This document shows, in pieces, positions 23,852 to 35,550 of a stretch of DNA of 64,000 nt; position 1 is the first letter of the stretch, and each line of letters starts with the position of its first letter. A model generated the notes under the pieces. That model saw only the letters and a program-made list of their open reading frames with translations. It was not told where the DNA came from and made no database searches. The stretch is from Austropuccinia psidii (Eukaryota > Basidiomycota > Pucciniomycetes > Pucciniales > Sphaerophragmiaceae). The stretch is from contig JALGQZ010000002.1 in the NCBI GenBank assembly GCA_023105745.1, forward strand, positions 75,681,285-75,745,284. Direction: 5' to 3'. A program made the translations under genes and the position numbers.

Positions 23852-25928
23852 ATGGATCCATCACTTGAAGTAGAGCCAAAGCAAGTTGAAAAATCAGAAT
23901 TCATATCCAAAATCTCAAAATTTCTTCCTTCTCTCAAGCTTGCTACCTGTGATACTCACTTTCCTGAATATGCAAGAAAAAAAATTCAAGAGGTCTCCAA
24001 AATACTTGAAGATGATCTGTATTGTATGTTTTTCCAGCTTTTGCCCACATGGAGCCATTTTTAATTGGAATTCAAATCATAATTTAGGTGTACAGCTAGG
24101 TGGATCATTACCCCCTGAAGCCAAGGTTGTTATTTCAGCATCCTTCCAAACATCAATAAAGAGGTATTTCATATCTTCTTTGAGTATAAGTAATAAAAAG
24201 GCCAAAATTTATCAAAGTATAAAGGAAAAGAATCAAGAAGTATGTCTCAATATTTTATTTAGGCTTTACTCAAAGATTAAACTATATTCCCTGAATTATT
24301 TCTTTCTTAGAAATTGGAATGCAATTATGATACCAAGAAATCACACCCACAAAACCAGTCAGATTCCCAAAATCTAGAACCAGGACTATTCCAAGCTCAA
24401 AATGATTTTGAAAAAGCCCTATCCATGTCAAACTCCAGCCCTGAAGTCAATAGTATTTCTCAAAATGATCAATCAAATATACCAAGTATTCCAGCTTCCT
24501 CCATGAGAAAAAAAGCAAAATCAAAAATAGAGGAGCCCTTGATACAACCTACATCTACCAAACACTCAAAAGAAAAACCTAACTCCAATTTCGTACTTGT
24601 AGATAATAACCCATCAACTTCAAAAGTAATGCAAACCAGTAATGAAGACCCTTCAACATCACAAAAGAAGAAAAAGCTCCCTCAATCCGGATTATTCAAT
24701 CCTATTCACTCAGATCACTTTGAAGAAAAAATCAGCCATTATCAGCCACTTTCTGTATCCTCATGGAAGAAATGCCAGGTTAATGTTGAAACTCTAGTAA
24801 GAGAACAATTCCAGGAAATTAACCAAAGGCCATTTTCTACCAAACTACCCAAAGGAATACACTTTCAAAGTATTGGATCTCTTAGCATTACCAAATGGCT
24901 AGTGGATTTGGATAAATCTGGTAAATACAAAAGCCATTAATTCATTTTTCATCCAGAACATTGATATTCACTTGCTTCTTTCAGGATTGGATATCTTTTC
25001 ACCAAAGAAATATGATCCTTTCAATGATCCTGACGCTTGGAATGTCCCAATCTTTACTTTGGATTCTACAATTTCAATGCCAAACATTCCCAAATCACAC
25101 CAACCCCTCTTTCAATTGGCACAATCCCTCTTTGTCCCTAACCTTCAAAAGAAACAGTTCTGTGCCAATCTAATACTAGATTCAATATCAGTTTCTGCAC
25201 AAGATCTCATACAACCTGAAAAGTTTGAAATCACAAAATCAACAGAAGATGATCCCTTGTTAGTTCAACGACTCAGCCTGGAACTTCTAGTGTCCTGCCT
25301 GAGCAAAAGACCGTCCCATTCAGCTCAAATTGAAAATACCCTTGATGCAAAGGAGGAAAACCAGCAAATTCATAATGGAATGAATAGCTTAATATCTTTC
25401 AATGATTCCATTTTACATATGATTTCACATGTCCTGATACTAGCACATTCAAAAGTTCTTCCAGTTAATATTCCTGATGGATTTGTGCTCGCTCATAAAA
25501 GGTCCAAAGAACACCTTAAGACCTTATCAGAGCTACAATCAAAAATTGGATTAGTTAAGCCCTGCTATCATATTTTAGCTTCATTTCTTGCCTCTGGGGT
25601 AAGAGGCTTAATGGTTTGCTCAAGAGATTGAAGAAAAAGCTCAGCTAAAGGAGCATTGCAGATGATTGAAATTACTGATAGTGTTATTGCTGAACAAAGG
25701 CCTTATGAGCCTATTTGGAAGAGAACAAATGCATATATTTTGGATATTTTGAACAAGGCATTTTTCTCAAAAACACATGAATTTGTTCCCACAGCTCCAA
25801 AGAAATTGGAGGTGGCCAAATGTTTAGTATTGGACTTCAGTGAGGCATGGCTTGAAAAAAATACCCTAGATGTACAACCTGTACTAGATCTCCCTCATAA
25901 AGCCAATATAAAAACCTTATTAATTTGA
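23852..25928 (+). pseudogene. ORF3-family transposon-associated protein, copy 2, one in-frame TGA
   Basis: Function unknown. Supported exons: 23852-24023 (ends at GTATGT, phase 1; SEFISKISKFLPSLK), 24088-24163 (VQLGGSLPPEAKVVI), a small uncertain exon, 24311-24920 (Ser/Lys-rich linker with KKKKLPQ, ending in WLVDLDKSG), and 24985-25928. The last begins LDIFSPKKYDPF, holds a helical block (LFQLAQSLFVPNLQKKQFCA) and ends with KCLVLDFSEAW. TGA at 25629-25631 breaks it. The copy at 63.37 kb has TGG (Trp) at that site, so this is a Trp codon turned to stop. The phase-1 intron after the first helix is shared with the other copies. A short 5' exon may be missing, since an acceptor-like TTTCAG precedes the ATG. 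It sits between ORF2 and ORF4 on the same strand. No catalytic motif seen; a structural or DNA-binding role is only a guess. Confidence 0.6.
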
Positions 25929-26206
25929 TCAGTTTTTTCTGTAATTTAATTTTATTCTTTCAAAACAGGGTGATTTATATTTGAATCATGTTTGAGTTTG
26001 CTAAGATTACTTTGCTTCACCTGATACCTCATTGCTTACTTTCCCAAATAAGCTCCTTTCACACAAGATAGCTTTTTTCAGGCTCATTCAAACTGTAAGA
26101 AATAGCTACAGGGCTCCATAATCCTCTCATTTATGATAAATAGGAGCCTTTCTCTTGATTCTTCCACCTATACCCAGAAATCTGACTTCTATTAACCTGA
26201 TTTACT

Positions 26207-27305
26207 ATGCCTAAAGCTTCACATTACTTTTTTGAGACCTCTATACCACAATCAAACAGGACTATCAACAAGATATTACATCCCATCATCCCATTACCTA
26301 CCAGTGCAATATCAAGATCCATACATCAATTATGCTGGTTGATCATGGAAATCAACTATTTCAAATCTCCATCTGATATAAATAGTTGGAAATCTCTTCC
26401 ATCAGAAGAAAGTCTAAAAATTGTTGAGAACTTACCCTTTTCTTGCACTGATAATCCAATTACAAATCCCCATAATCACAACTCAGGAGAGGATAGACCG
26501 TCTATAAACCCAAGAATATTAATTTCACCAATGTACAAAAGTATGTTTTTAGAGGATCTCTTCAAATCAGGATTCCCAATGTCAACCTTTGCTTGGAATC
26601 AATGTTGGGAATCAAAATGGAATCAAATATTTGCAAAATTTGTTCTCAAGCACTGGAACTATTTACACCAACGAGGAGAATTGAAAATATTCTTGATAAA
26701 TCCAAAGGATAATACACATATTAATAAGTCTTTAATACTAATGCGCTGGTTCAGAGGGAAACAAGAGGATCTCAAGAATGATAAATTGGTTCCTGAAGCA
26801 CTTTCAAAAAAAGCCAGTCAGAAGCAGAAATCAAGGTGGCGTAAAAGAGTACGTTTTCTCTTTATATGTGATTGATTTTTACACCAATTAATGTTATTTA
26901 ATATTCAGTTATCATCAAATCGCTCAGAGACATTAATATCATTGACAACTAATCAAGATGAAGCTTCCATATTTGATGAGCCACAATGCTGCTCTGATAC
27001 TGAAGATGAAAATGGATCATTAATAAAACTAAAGTCCCCTTGGAGGTCAGATTTATTCTCAGAGTTAGCAAGTCAATTAGATTCTTTATTAATTCAAAAG
27101 CAAATTCAATAGAATTCAAAATGTCTTGGAAAGTAGAAGAGTACAAAGTGGTATTTTTGAGAAAGAAGCCAAAGTTCCAATTGGACTTCCAGAAAATCTC
27201 TATTCAAATGATTATATTTCCAAACTTACTGATGATGAGAAGCTAATGTTACAATCAAAGCCATGTATAGATATTCATCATTTACTTCAACTATCTGAAA
27301 CCTAA
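26207..27305 (+). pseudogene. ORF4, transposon-associated protein with one frameshift
   Basis: Function unknown. Exon 1 26207-26848 (214 codons, phase 0) ends at a GTACGT donor and is joined to exon 2 from 26909 after ATATTCAG, in frame. The N-terminus has SRSIHQLCWLIMEINYFK, an aromatic helix also found at the start of the frame at 63805. The middle has LEDLFKSGFPMSTFAWNQ and the end of exon 1 is strongly basic (KKASQKQKSRWRKR). A frame change between 27093 and 27110 interrupts an otherwise open frame ending at TAA 27303-27305 (IHHLLQLSET). It follows ORF3 by 278 bp, and the same ORF3-then-ORF4 order occurs at 61.5-64.0 kb. Its stop lies 12 bp from the stop of the convergent SNF2 gene. Confidence 0.55.
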
Positions 27306-27317
27306 AAATTTAATTCA

Positions 27318-29675
27318 TCATTTTTCTATTGTTTCCACAATCAATTTTTCCAATTTATGATCCACAGTACCTAAATGTCCAATGCTCAACCTGAAATGAA
27401 ATAAAAATTGTTTAGCTACTAAAAAAGATAAATAGTGGTTGAGTATAGACTATCTTACATCTGAAGCTGCTGTTTCTTCCTTCTAACTTTCTGAATATTC
27501 ACTTCAATACTACCAAAAGTTATATAATGAAATACATGAACTTCTTTCTTTTGCCCTAGCCGATAAAGCCTATCAACTGCTTGATCATCAGTTGAAGGGT
27601 TCCAACCTGGTTCCTAATGAAAGTAATTGGAGTAATATTAGATTAAGCTTCAAGTTTATCTAAATACTGTCTTACCATTATGTAAACATTTTGAGCACAT
27701 CTCAGATCAATACCAACACCACCTGTGCCTTTTGTTGTAAGAAGAACTTGAGATTTTGGATTTTTTCTAAATTCTTCAAGGATTTGTATCCTTTGATCAT
27801 TCTTGAGCATTCCATGCATCATCAAATTGGATATTCCACTTTCGTCCAGTGCAATTTCAATACTTTTTACAATATTTGATCAATAAAATCATTCAAATCA
27901 CAGGTAGTAGAAGGATTTGAACTCACATATCAAGAAACCTTTTGTATTCCGAAAAAACAACTGCTTTGGGATATCTTAAACCTGGCTCCTTCTGAAAAAA
28001 CTCCTTGAGATGGCTAACAAGATGCACCACTTTGGATCCTTCTTTCCAGGTATATCTCCTTCCACCTTCTTTCCTTTCTATTAGTGCTGGATGATTGCAA
28101 AGGGGCCTCAAATCTGATAATCTGGAAAAAAATTCTGATGAATCCCATTGAACTACTTTGGACCTCTGTTTTCCATACAATGCACTAAACTCTTCATGCT
28201 TTTTGAAATAAAGTGTTTTCCATGGCTCATAGATCTCAATTCCAACTCCATGTTGCACTTTCTTGGGAAGATCCAGTAGGTTGGCTTTCAATCTTCTCAA
28301 GGTGAGTGTTTGCATTATAAGCTGTAATGATTGGATTGCCATTTGATTTCCAGATGATATTTGTTTGATTATGCAATTTTCCCATAAAGGCTTGAGATTC
28401 CATGGCTCTACTTGTAAAAACCTCAACAGACTATGAAGATCCCAAAGATTGTTTTGTAATGGTGTTCCTGTAAGGCATAACTTTCTTTCCGATTTTAAAT
28501 TAAATATTGTGAATTCTCTATGAGTAGATTTTTCCTTTATGTAGCTAATTGATGTAAAAATTTCAGTACTTTTTTATTTATAAATCCCAAAGAGAAGCTT
28601 ACTGTGCTTCATCCAACACTATTCTGAACCAATTCACCAAAAGAGGATTGATTCTAATCCTATGAAAATCATCAACATTATAACCAGCAATAACATCATA
28701 TGTGGTGATGATAACTGCATTCTGCTTCAAATTTTGGAATGAAATGAAATTACGATTGGAACCATGGAATATTGAATATGGTAAACTACCATCATGAAAA
28801 TGTAGTCTTATTTCATTCTCCCAGTTATGCAAAGTAGAAAGTGGTACAATGATCAAAGTAGCTGGGACATGGTCCTTAGATATTTCTGAGTACTTTAATG
28901 CTTCATTTTGTTTTTTTTGAATCAAGAATAAAGTTGTCAATGATTTTCGAAGTCCCATATCATCAGCCAATATTCCACCCCTACTTTTGCACACAATATC
29001 TTGTGGTATTAGCCCATTTTCAACAGCATTAGAAAACACCTTTTTAATCCATAAGTTATCTGAATGTTTCCATAGGCTTTCAAAATTTTTTTCCATATTA
29101 TCTTCAATATTCAAGAGAAAGGAAATACCCTGGATTTGGTGCAATGAAAGATTGGTTTGACAATTAGGTATTGAAGTAACAGAACTAGCTAGACTCGTAT
29201 GGTTGGAAGCTTGATAAGAATCACAATCTTGAGGAATATCCATATATAAAGGTGAGCTATAGTTTCCAATATGTCTGAGAGCCATGTTTGCATTCTTGAA
29301 AGCCTCCCTTGTTTGTAAAATATTCCCTTTATCCACAAAAGCACATCCATGTAATAGCATATTTTTATCTTTATTATTGAAATTTATGAAAGAATTTATA
29401 AAAAGCACTTTATTATTATTTTTGTATTTTCTATATGTTTCAAGACTCAAGCCTTCAGCCACTCCTCCAAAAATATCAAGAAGTGGACCCAGATGGAAAC
29501 TCTGGAAAGAATTAAGGCTCCCAAGATGACTCAAGTCAGATTCTAATAGTATATGAATAGAATTAAATACTCTTCTGAATATTACTGAGCTCAGAGGGGT
29601 TGGAAAGGATTGTCCAATATTGTTTTTTTTTTCAATTTGAATAATAAAAATCCCAAGACAAAATATTGAAAGCAT
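27318..29675 (-). CDS. SNF2-family helicase, five exons, Walker A Gly to Arg
   Basis: SNF2 proteins use ATP to move along DNA and remodel chromatin or assist repair. Exons 29675-28603, 28544-27927, 27862-27676, 27613-27459 and 27390-27318 join in phase with GT..AG introns and give about 701 residues without a stop. Motif I is GGILADDMGLRKS, where GLGKS is expected; Arg is codon 28947-28949. Motif II, DEAH, is created by splicing: CA ends exon 1 and C begins exon 2, then YIKEKSTHRE. Motif III is LCLTGTPLQNN (about 28448-28480), then CNHPALI, KAVVFSEYKRF, LMMHGM, TKGTGGVGIDL, and motif VI QAVDRLYRLGQ (27551-27592). There is no RING finger between the lobes and no clear HIRAN, so it is a compact Rad5/Rad16-like protein. 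A further 5' exon is possible, because an acceptor-like TTTACAG precedes the ATG. The substitution probably abolishes ATP hydrolysis. It is cargo next to transposon genes, convergent with ORF4. Confidence 0.78.
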
Positions 29676-30925
29676 ACTGTAAATTTTTAGAATGAAAACT
29701 TAATATATCAGTGTGATATGATTTTTTAAGGAAAAATGGAACCTAAATGTTAGGATTGCATGGGTTATATAGTGGAAAGACCCCCGGGAATTTTGTAAGT
29801 GATTTTGATAATCTAAATATTTAGCCCATGAATTTTTGTTAATAGTGTAAAAAATGAATCATATTTTGAAACTTAGTTTATTAATGGACATAAAAATATC
29901 CCAAATCTGCAGATCAATTAAAGTTCTTTCTACCGTTGTGCCAAATCCTTGGATTTTGATTTTGAAAGAAATTATCTATGAGGAAACAAGTTCCTTTTCA
30001 AATGTGGAGTTCCCTCCAAAATATTACCCGCACTGAACAAAATTTTTCAGTTGTGGTGTATGCAACCCCTTTCCAACTTTTTTTAATTCATCAAAGTATT
30101 CCTATATTTCATTCATTTTTCCTTTCCATAAATTCTCAAGAATCTAATTTCAAAAGTATTAATTAAATAATGTTGAAGGCCATTGACTAACTATTTGAAG
30201 AGCTTCAAGTTTATTTTATGCTCTTCATTTATTCATGTTTTATTTTGAAACATTATTCTAATACATGAAGATTCAGTTGTATGGAAACATCCTTCCCAAT
30301 AAGTCTTCCTGATTTCTAGGATGATAATCATCACTCAAGGAGAGTTATTTCACTTATCATAAAATTATTGGTTCTTATTTTTTCAAAAAATTCATGATTT
30401 TAAAAAGGAACACCCATTTTTAATTTAAATTTGAACAGGATTCCCTCAAAATAATTACCACTATAATTTTCAAATTCATCATTACCTATTATTATTATTG
30501 TGGGAAATAAATTCAAGCTTAATTTTTGATTCATCTGAAAACGAGAATTTTGGTAAATAGAATTTCTTAATTCTTAAGTTTTCCTTATTGTTTAAGCCAA
30601 CATGAAAGATAAATTAAAATCAAATGAATTCAAGAATCAAGGCAATGGAATTACAATAAGATCAAAGAAGAAATTAATGCTACAGATATCAAAGAATTCC
30701 TTTTCAAGCCCCCCCATATAGCTGGATGAACTTTCAAAATCCAAAAGCATTCATGAAGGGAATTGTAAGGAACTCAATTGATGAGAGAATTTTAAGATTA
30801 CTCCACTAACTATAAGAATCATGAGGGAATTTAAATGTTCTCACAATCCAAAAATTGAATAAGATTCATTACCTATGTGTGTTGCCAGTGTATATATTGA
30901 GTTGAGAAAATATTAATAAAAATTA
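29676..30925. other. A+T-rich spacer, nothing recognised
   Basis: About 1.2 kb without a supported gene. It includes the upstream region of the SNF2 gene. No repeats shared with the rest of the window were noticed. Confidence 0.5.
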
Positions 30926-31061
30926 AAGGGGGAGTAAAAATGTTGGAATACAATCAATGTGAGTTAAAATAGGGATACTTCCAGAGATACACTCAGACAT
31001 AAGCTGAAGATACTGTAAAGGACCTGTATGCAAGTACCCAGTATTTTTCTGTGGTGTTATT
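30926..31061 (+). mobile_element. Possible Ty1/copia 3' end: polypurine tract plus truncated LTR start
   Basis: AAAGGGGGAGTAAAAA is followed directly by TGTTGGAATA, the usual arrangement of polypurine tract and 3' LTR start in copia elements. Only about 120 bp of the putative LTR remains before Ty3/gypsy pol sequence begins. No copia coding sequence was identified upstream, so this is tentative. Confidence 0.3.
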
Positions 31062-31372
31062 ATGTATCTTCACTTCATCTCTTTTTTGGGAAGATGGACC
31101 TTCCGCCTTCATCTTATCATGACTCCCTGGAGGAGCTGTGGGATGAAGAGGAAGAGCCAGAAGAAATAGAACCTGTGATGAAGGTTGTTCCTTCTATTTA
31201 TCACCATTACTTGGGTGTATTCTCCAAGGTGAAAGCAGAGAAACCTCCTCCTCACTGCGCCTGTGATCATCATATTGAGCTGGACGGGTCTCTACCTCCA
31301 GTTGGGGCGATCTACTCTTTATCAAACCAAGAGTCAGATACACTCAGGGCCTACATTTCAGAGAATGGAGAG
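31062..31372 (+). pseudogene. Ty3/gypsy copy A: 5'-truncated pol, protease-RT linker
   Basis: Starts abruptly inside pol at the segment just before the reverse transcriptase (MDLPPSSYHDSLEELWDEEE; HHIELDGSLPPVGAIYSLS). It matches copies B (47.39 kb) and C (56.11 kb). Everything 5' (LTR, gag, protease) is absent. The frame is stopped by the solo LTR inserted at 31373 and resumes at 32802. Confidence 0.8.
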
Positions 31373-32796
31373 TGTCAGCTTGTGACTCAAACCCAGAGCA
31401 CAAGCATGACAGCCAATATATCATAAATCAATGGTATAGCAAACATACCACCAAAACATGGAGCTGAGCCAAATCATCTCAAGAGGTATCAAAAGAAAGA
31501 GGAAACTCACCCCTTTCTGAAAATATAAGTCCCATCACCATAGGGCAAGACATAACAAAGTTATTCCTGCTCAAAGTTATTGCCAAGCATAAACCTTAAT
31601 TTTCACCTCTCATCTAAAATCTAGAAGGAGAGGCTTAACCCCATCAAATGGGTACTCAAAATGAAGCTCTAAGCCAGAGATATCCAATGGTACCAGCCAA
31701 ACTGAGCTAGCACCAGTATTACTTGAGTTATGGTCAAATTCAGACCAAATAAGGGTGAACAAAACATTCACCTCCCATCTAACTTCTACAGTTTTAGTGT
31801 GGGATACTTGAAGTGGGGTATTTTTGGAAATACCACAATCAGGGCTATCTGATGGTTCCATCCACTTCTTCATATCTCAACTATAACAGAAGTTATGAGG
31901 CAAACAAGCTCAATACAGCTTTTTGCCCAAACCACGCCTATGTACAAAAAACCTTGTACATGGGATAACTTTGTCATATTTAATGATAGCCATACCAAAT
32001 TGGGTATCATTGTGTAGAGCTCATACAGGGCTATCCAATGAACCAACTTTGAGCATGATATCTCAAAAAATGACAGATTTATGGCTTTTTGAAAGCTATA
32101 ATCCCACAATATGACCAATGCAGCTGTATTATGACAGGATACAGTTTTACTCTGATTATGAGGTGTCAAACAGACGCTGAAGCTTATTTATACTTCAATA
32201 CCTCATAATTAAAGTCAAATACAGAGGTCCATACAGGTTCTGTACAGTTTCTGATGCGTCAGGAGCACCAGAATACACCTGTAAACTCCATTGGTGAAAA
32301 TTTTCACCCTGTATAGGGTAAAAATGACTACTTGTGGTTCTAAAACCACATTTTAACCCAATACTAGCCTGTATTGAGTGTATAGAACCACAAACCAGCC
32401 CACAGTAGTGAAACCTTTCACTCTGTGGTTGTGTGCAGAGGTAAACCACCTCCCACTACCCCAGAAAAAGATAAAAGGAGGCTTTGCCTCACCAGGAAGC
32501 AAAAAAAGCATCCGTTTCTTGATATTCTTATGTGGTATAACTTCTTAAAAAAGGAAGTGATACTCTTAAAATTTGACAGGTATACTTTAAGCTTAAGTAT
32601 TGTAGGGTTTGCTATTGTAAACCAACAGGCAAACACTGCACCCAGGGCTATCAGCAGTACTCACCATCACTAAATTATTTTAGTATAGCCCTTTTCACTC
32701 ATATCATCACTCTAATATCATCATTATTTGCGTGTCACACTCAGAGTTATAGCTTTTATTATCATTCTGAAGCTATATCATAGAGTCACCCTGACA
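31373..32796. mobile_element. Solo LTR S1 (1,424 bp) nested in copy A, TSD GAGAG
   Basis: Begins TGTCAG and ends CTGACA, flanked by perfect 5-bp direct repeats GAGAG (31368-31372 and 32797-32801). Removing it restores continuity of the copy A pol. No internal coding region is present, so this is an LTR left by LTR-LTR recombination. It is clearly related along its length to S2 at 57.6 kb but not to the TGTCACA LTRs of the host elements. ATAAAAGG at 32471-32478 is the likely core promoter, conserved in S2. Confidence 0.85.
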
Positions 32797-32801
32797 GAGA
32801 G

Positions 32802-35550
32802 AAAGGTCTCATCTGGCCAAGCTCCTCTTCAACAGGAGCACCTGTCCTCCTTGTCAAAAAGAAAGATGGTGGCCTCCGTTTGTATGTTGATTACCGCAAA
32901 CTCAATTCTGTTAATAGAAAAAACAAGTATCCTGTTCCTCCTATGAATCAGATTCTCAATTTTTTTAATGGTTCTTCTATCTTCTCCAAGATTGATTTGC
33001 ATGGTGCATATAACCTACTCAGAATCAAGGAGGGTGATGAACATTTGACAGCTTTTAGAACTAAATATGGCAGTTTTGAGTACTTGGACATGCCTTTTGG
33101 ACTCACCAATGCGCCTGCCTCCTTTCAAAATCTTTTCAATGATAACTTCCAAGACCTTCTTGATGCTTACATTGTGGTTTACTTGGATGACATTATGGTT
33201 TTTTTCCAAATCTGAGGAGGAACATGTCACTCATGTGTCCACTGTTCTTTCCAGACTCAGAGCCAATAACCTCTTTGCTAAGGCTTCATAGTGCCTTTTT
33301 CATGTTTCTAGTGTAGAATATCTTGGTTATGTTGTTTCTTCTGAAGGCCTCAAGATGAACCAAGCAAAAGTCCAGCAAATTCTCAACTGGCCTCCTGAAA
33401 GAAACCTCAAGGCTCTTCAATCTTTACTTGGCTTTCCCAATTTCTACCGCTGTTTCATCAAGAATTATTCAAAGAAGATCAGTTCACTCACCAGTTTCCT
33501 CAAGAAAGACTCCTGTTTCCCCTTCAATGAGGAAGCTCTTAGTCAGTTTCACCAACTCAAAGAGGCTTTCACCACTTCTTCAATCCTTCTCTACCCACCA
33601 TTGTAGAGAACAATGCATCCGATTATGCCTTGGGTGCTGTACTGAGTCAGGTCATTGACTCAGGAAAACATCCCATTGCATTCAACAGCAGAAAGCTTAT
33701 ACCAGCTGAGCTCAACTATGAGATTCATGACAAGAAACTCCCTGGAATAGTCTGGGCTCTCAAGGGCTGGAGGGCTTTTCTTCTGTCTCTTTCTTCCCCT
33801 TTTGAAGCTCTCACCAATCACAGTTCTCTTCAATACTTCATGTCTTCAAAGGTTCTTACTTGCCATCAAGACCGCTGTGCTGAATTCCTTTCTGAATTTC
33901 ATTTCTCAATCACTTACCGTGCTGGCCTCCTAGCTACTCTTCCAGATTCCTTATCATGTCAGGACAACGTTTATGCGGAGAGGGTGGGGGATTTCATCGG
34001 CAAGAATCCAATGAATTTTTAACAACTCATTACGCAATATGAAGCTCAACCCTCAAGATACTTTTCAGTCAAGGTGGAATCTTTTTCAAACCTGATTGAA
34101 TCAATTATGAAGAAGTTATGGAAAGATTCCCAGTACAGAAGTATCCTTCAAGAATTGGGAAAAGGTAAATCTGTTCAGGATTATTCTCTTGCTTTCTCTT
34201 CCCAACTTCTCCTATTCAAAGATCGGGTGGTGGTCCCAAATGACCCCACAATTCAACTCAGCATTCTTCAAAAGCATCATGACTATCCTCTAGCTGGACA
34301 CCCTGGCCAAGAAAAGACTCTCAAACTTGTCAAGCGGGATTTCCACTGGTCTGGCATGACTCAATTCATCAAGGATTATGTCTCATCCTGTCAACAGTGT
34401 TCAAGAAAGAAGAATATTTATCATAAGAAGTTCGGACTCCTCAAACCTCTTCCAGTTCCAAAGGGTCCTTGGATTTGTCTTTCAATGGATTCAATCACTC
34501 AATTTCCACTGTCCAATTACTTTGACTCAATCTTTGTCATAGTGGATAGATTCTCAAAAATGGCAGTTCTTATTCCAACAATGTCTTCAATCACTATATT
34601 AGATTTGTCCTATTTATTCATCAAGAATATCCTTTCAAAGAATGGCCTTCTTTCAAGCATGGTCAGTGATAGAGGTCCCCTTTTTGTTTCTTCCTTCTGG
34701 ACCAATCTTTGTCAGCAGCTCAAGATTTCAAGAGATCTTTCAACTGCTTACCATCCAGAAGCTTATGGACAGACAGAGAGGGTAAATCAGATACTACAAA
34801 AGTATCTTTGGATGTATGTCAGTTATCATCAAGCTGATTGGAACACCTGGCTCTCTCTGTCTTAATATGCCTACAATAATTCTGACCACTCTTCAAGCAA
34901 GCAATTGCTGTTTTTCACTGTTTATGGAAGAGATCCACAATTTGATTCAGTGCACATCACTCAAGACAATCTTTCTGGAAAGTTATCAACAAAAATCCAA
35001 TCAGTAAAGCAAGATATCAAGAGAGAACTTGAAGCTTCCATAAACCGGTTTAAGAGGTATGCAGATAAAAGTAGAGCAAGTCCACTTGATTTCAATCCTG
35101 GTGACATGGTATGGCTTTCCTCCAAGAACATCAAATCAACTAGACCCACCAAAAATCTGTCTGAAAGATGGTTGGGTCCATTGTCAATATTGAAGAAAGT
35201 CAGTACTCATGCTTACCACCTTACGCTTCAATCTCAATGGAAATCCATCCACCCAGTCTTCCATCTTTCCCTCTTGGAACCAGTCAAGACATCAACAATT
35301 CCAAATCTCCATAAGGAGCCTCCTTCTCCAATCATCATTGAAGAAGAAGAGGAATGATAAGTCTCTCAAATACTGGAGTTAAAGCTCAAGAGAGGAAAAT
35401 TATGATATTGGGTGGAATGGAAAGGTTTCAGTCAAAACTCAGAAAGATCCACTTGGAAACCAACTGAGAACCTGAAGAATTGGCCTGAACCTGTCAAAGA
35501 TTTTCATTCTTTATATCCTGACAAGCCAGGACCCAATCCTTCAAAAGCTT
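32802..35550 (+). pseudogene. Ty3/gypsy chromovirus copy A: RT, RNase H, integrase, chromodomain (broken)
   Basis: Polyprotein of a chromodomain Ty3/gypsy element. RT motifs: [21 protein letters not shown] and the catalytic YLDD (about 33178-33190). An extra T near 33200 shifts frame, TAG occurs near 33290, and a 16-nt deletion near 33590 shifts frame at the start of RNase H (SDYALGAVLSQ). The tether GKNPMNF is followed by TAA (34020). Integrase then reads on (34074-34865): zinc finger HHDYPLAGHPGQ...SSCQQC, catalytic Asp in MDSITQFPLS, Asp in SDRGPLFVSSFW, and Glu in PEAYGQTERVN. Another stop follows at 34863. The C-terminal domain (RFKRYADKSR; WLGPLSIL) and chromodomain (about 35360-35550, with VEWKGFSQNSERSTW) follow with further stops. 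Not functional. Confidence 0.88.

Noticed and set aside
28600..28615. DEAQ variant of SNF2 motif II
   Set aside because: The apparent Gln codon is the exon end plus the intron GT. Splicing 28603 to 28544 gives DEAH.
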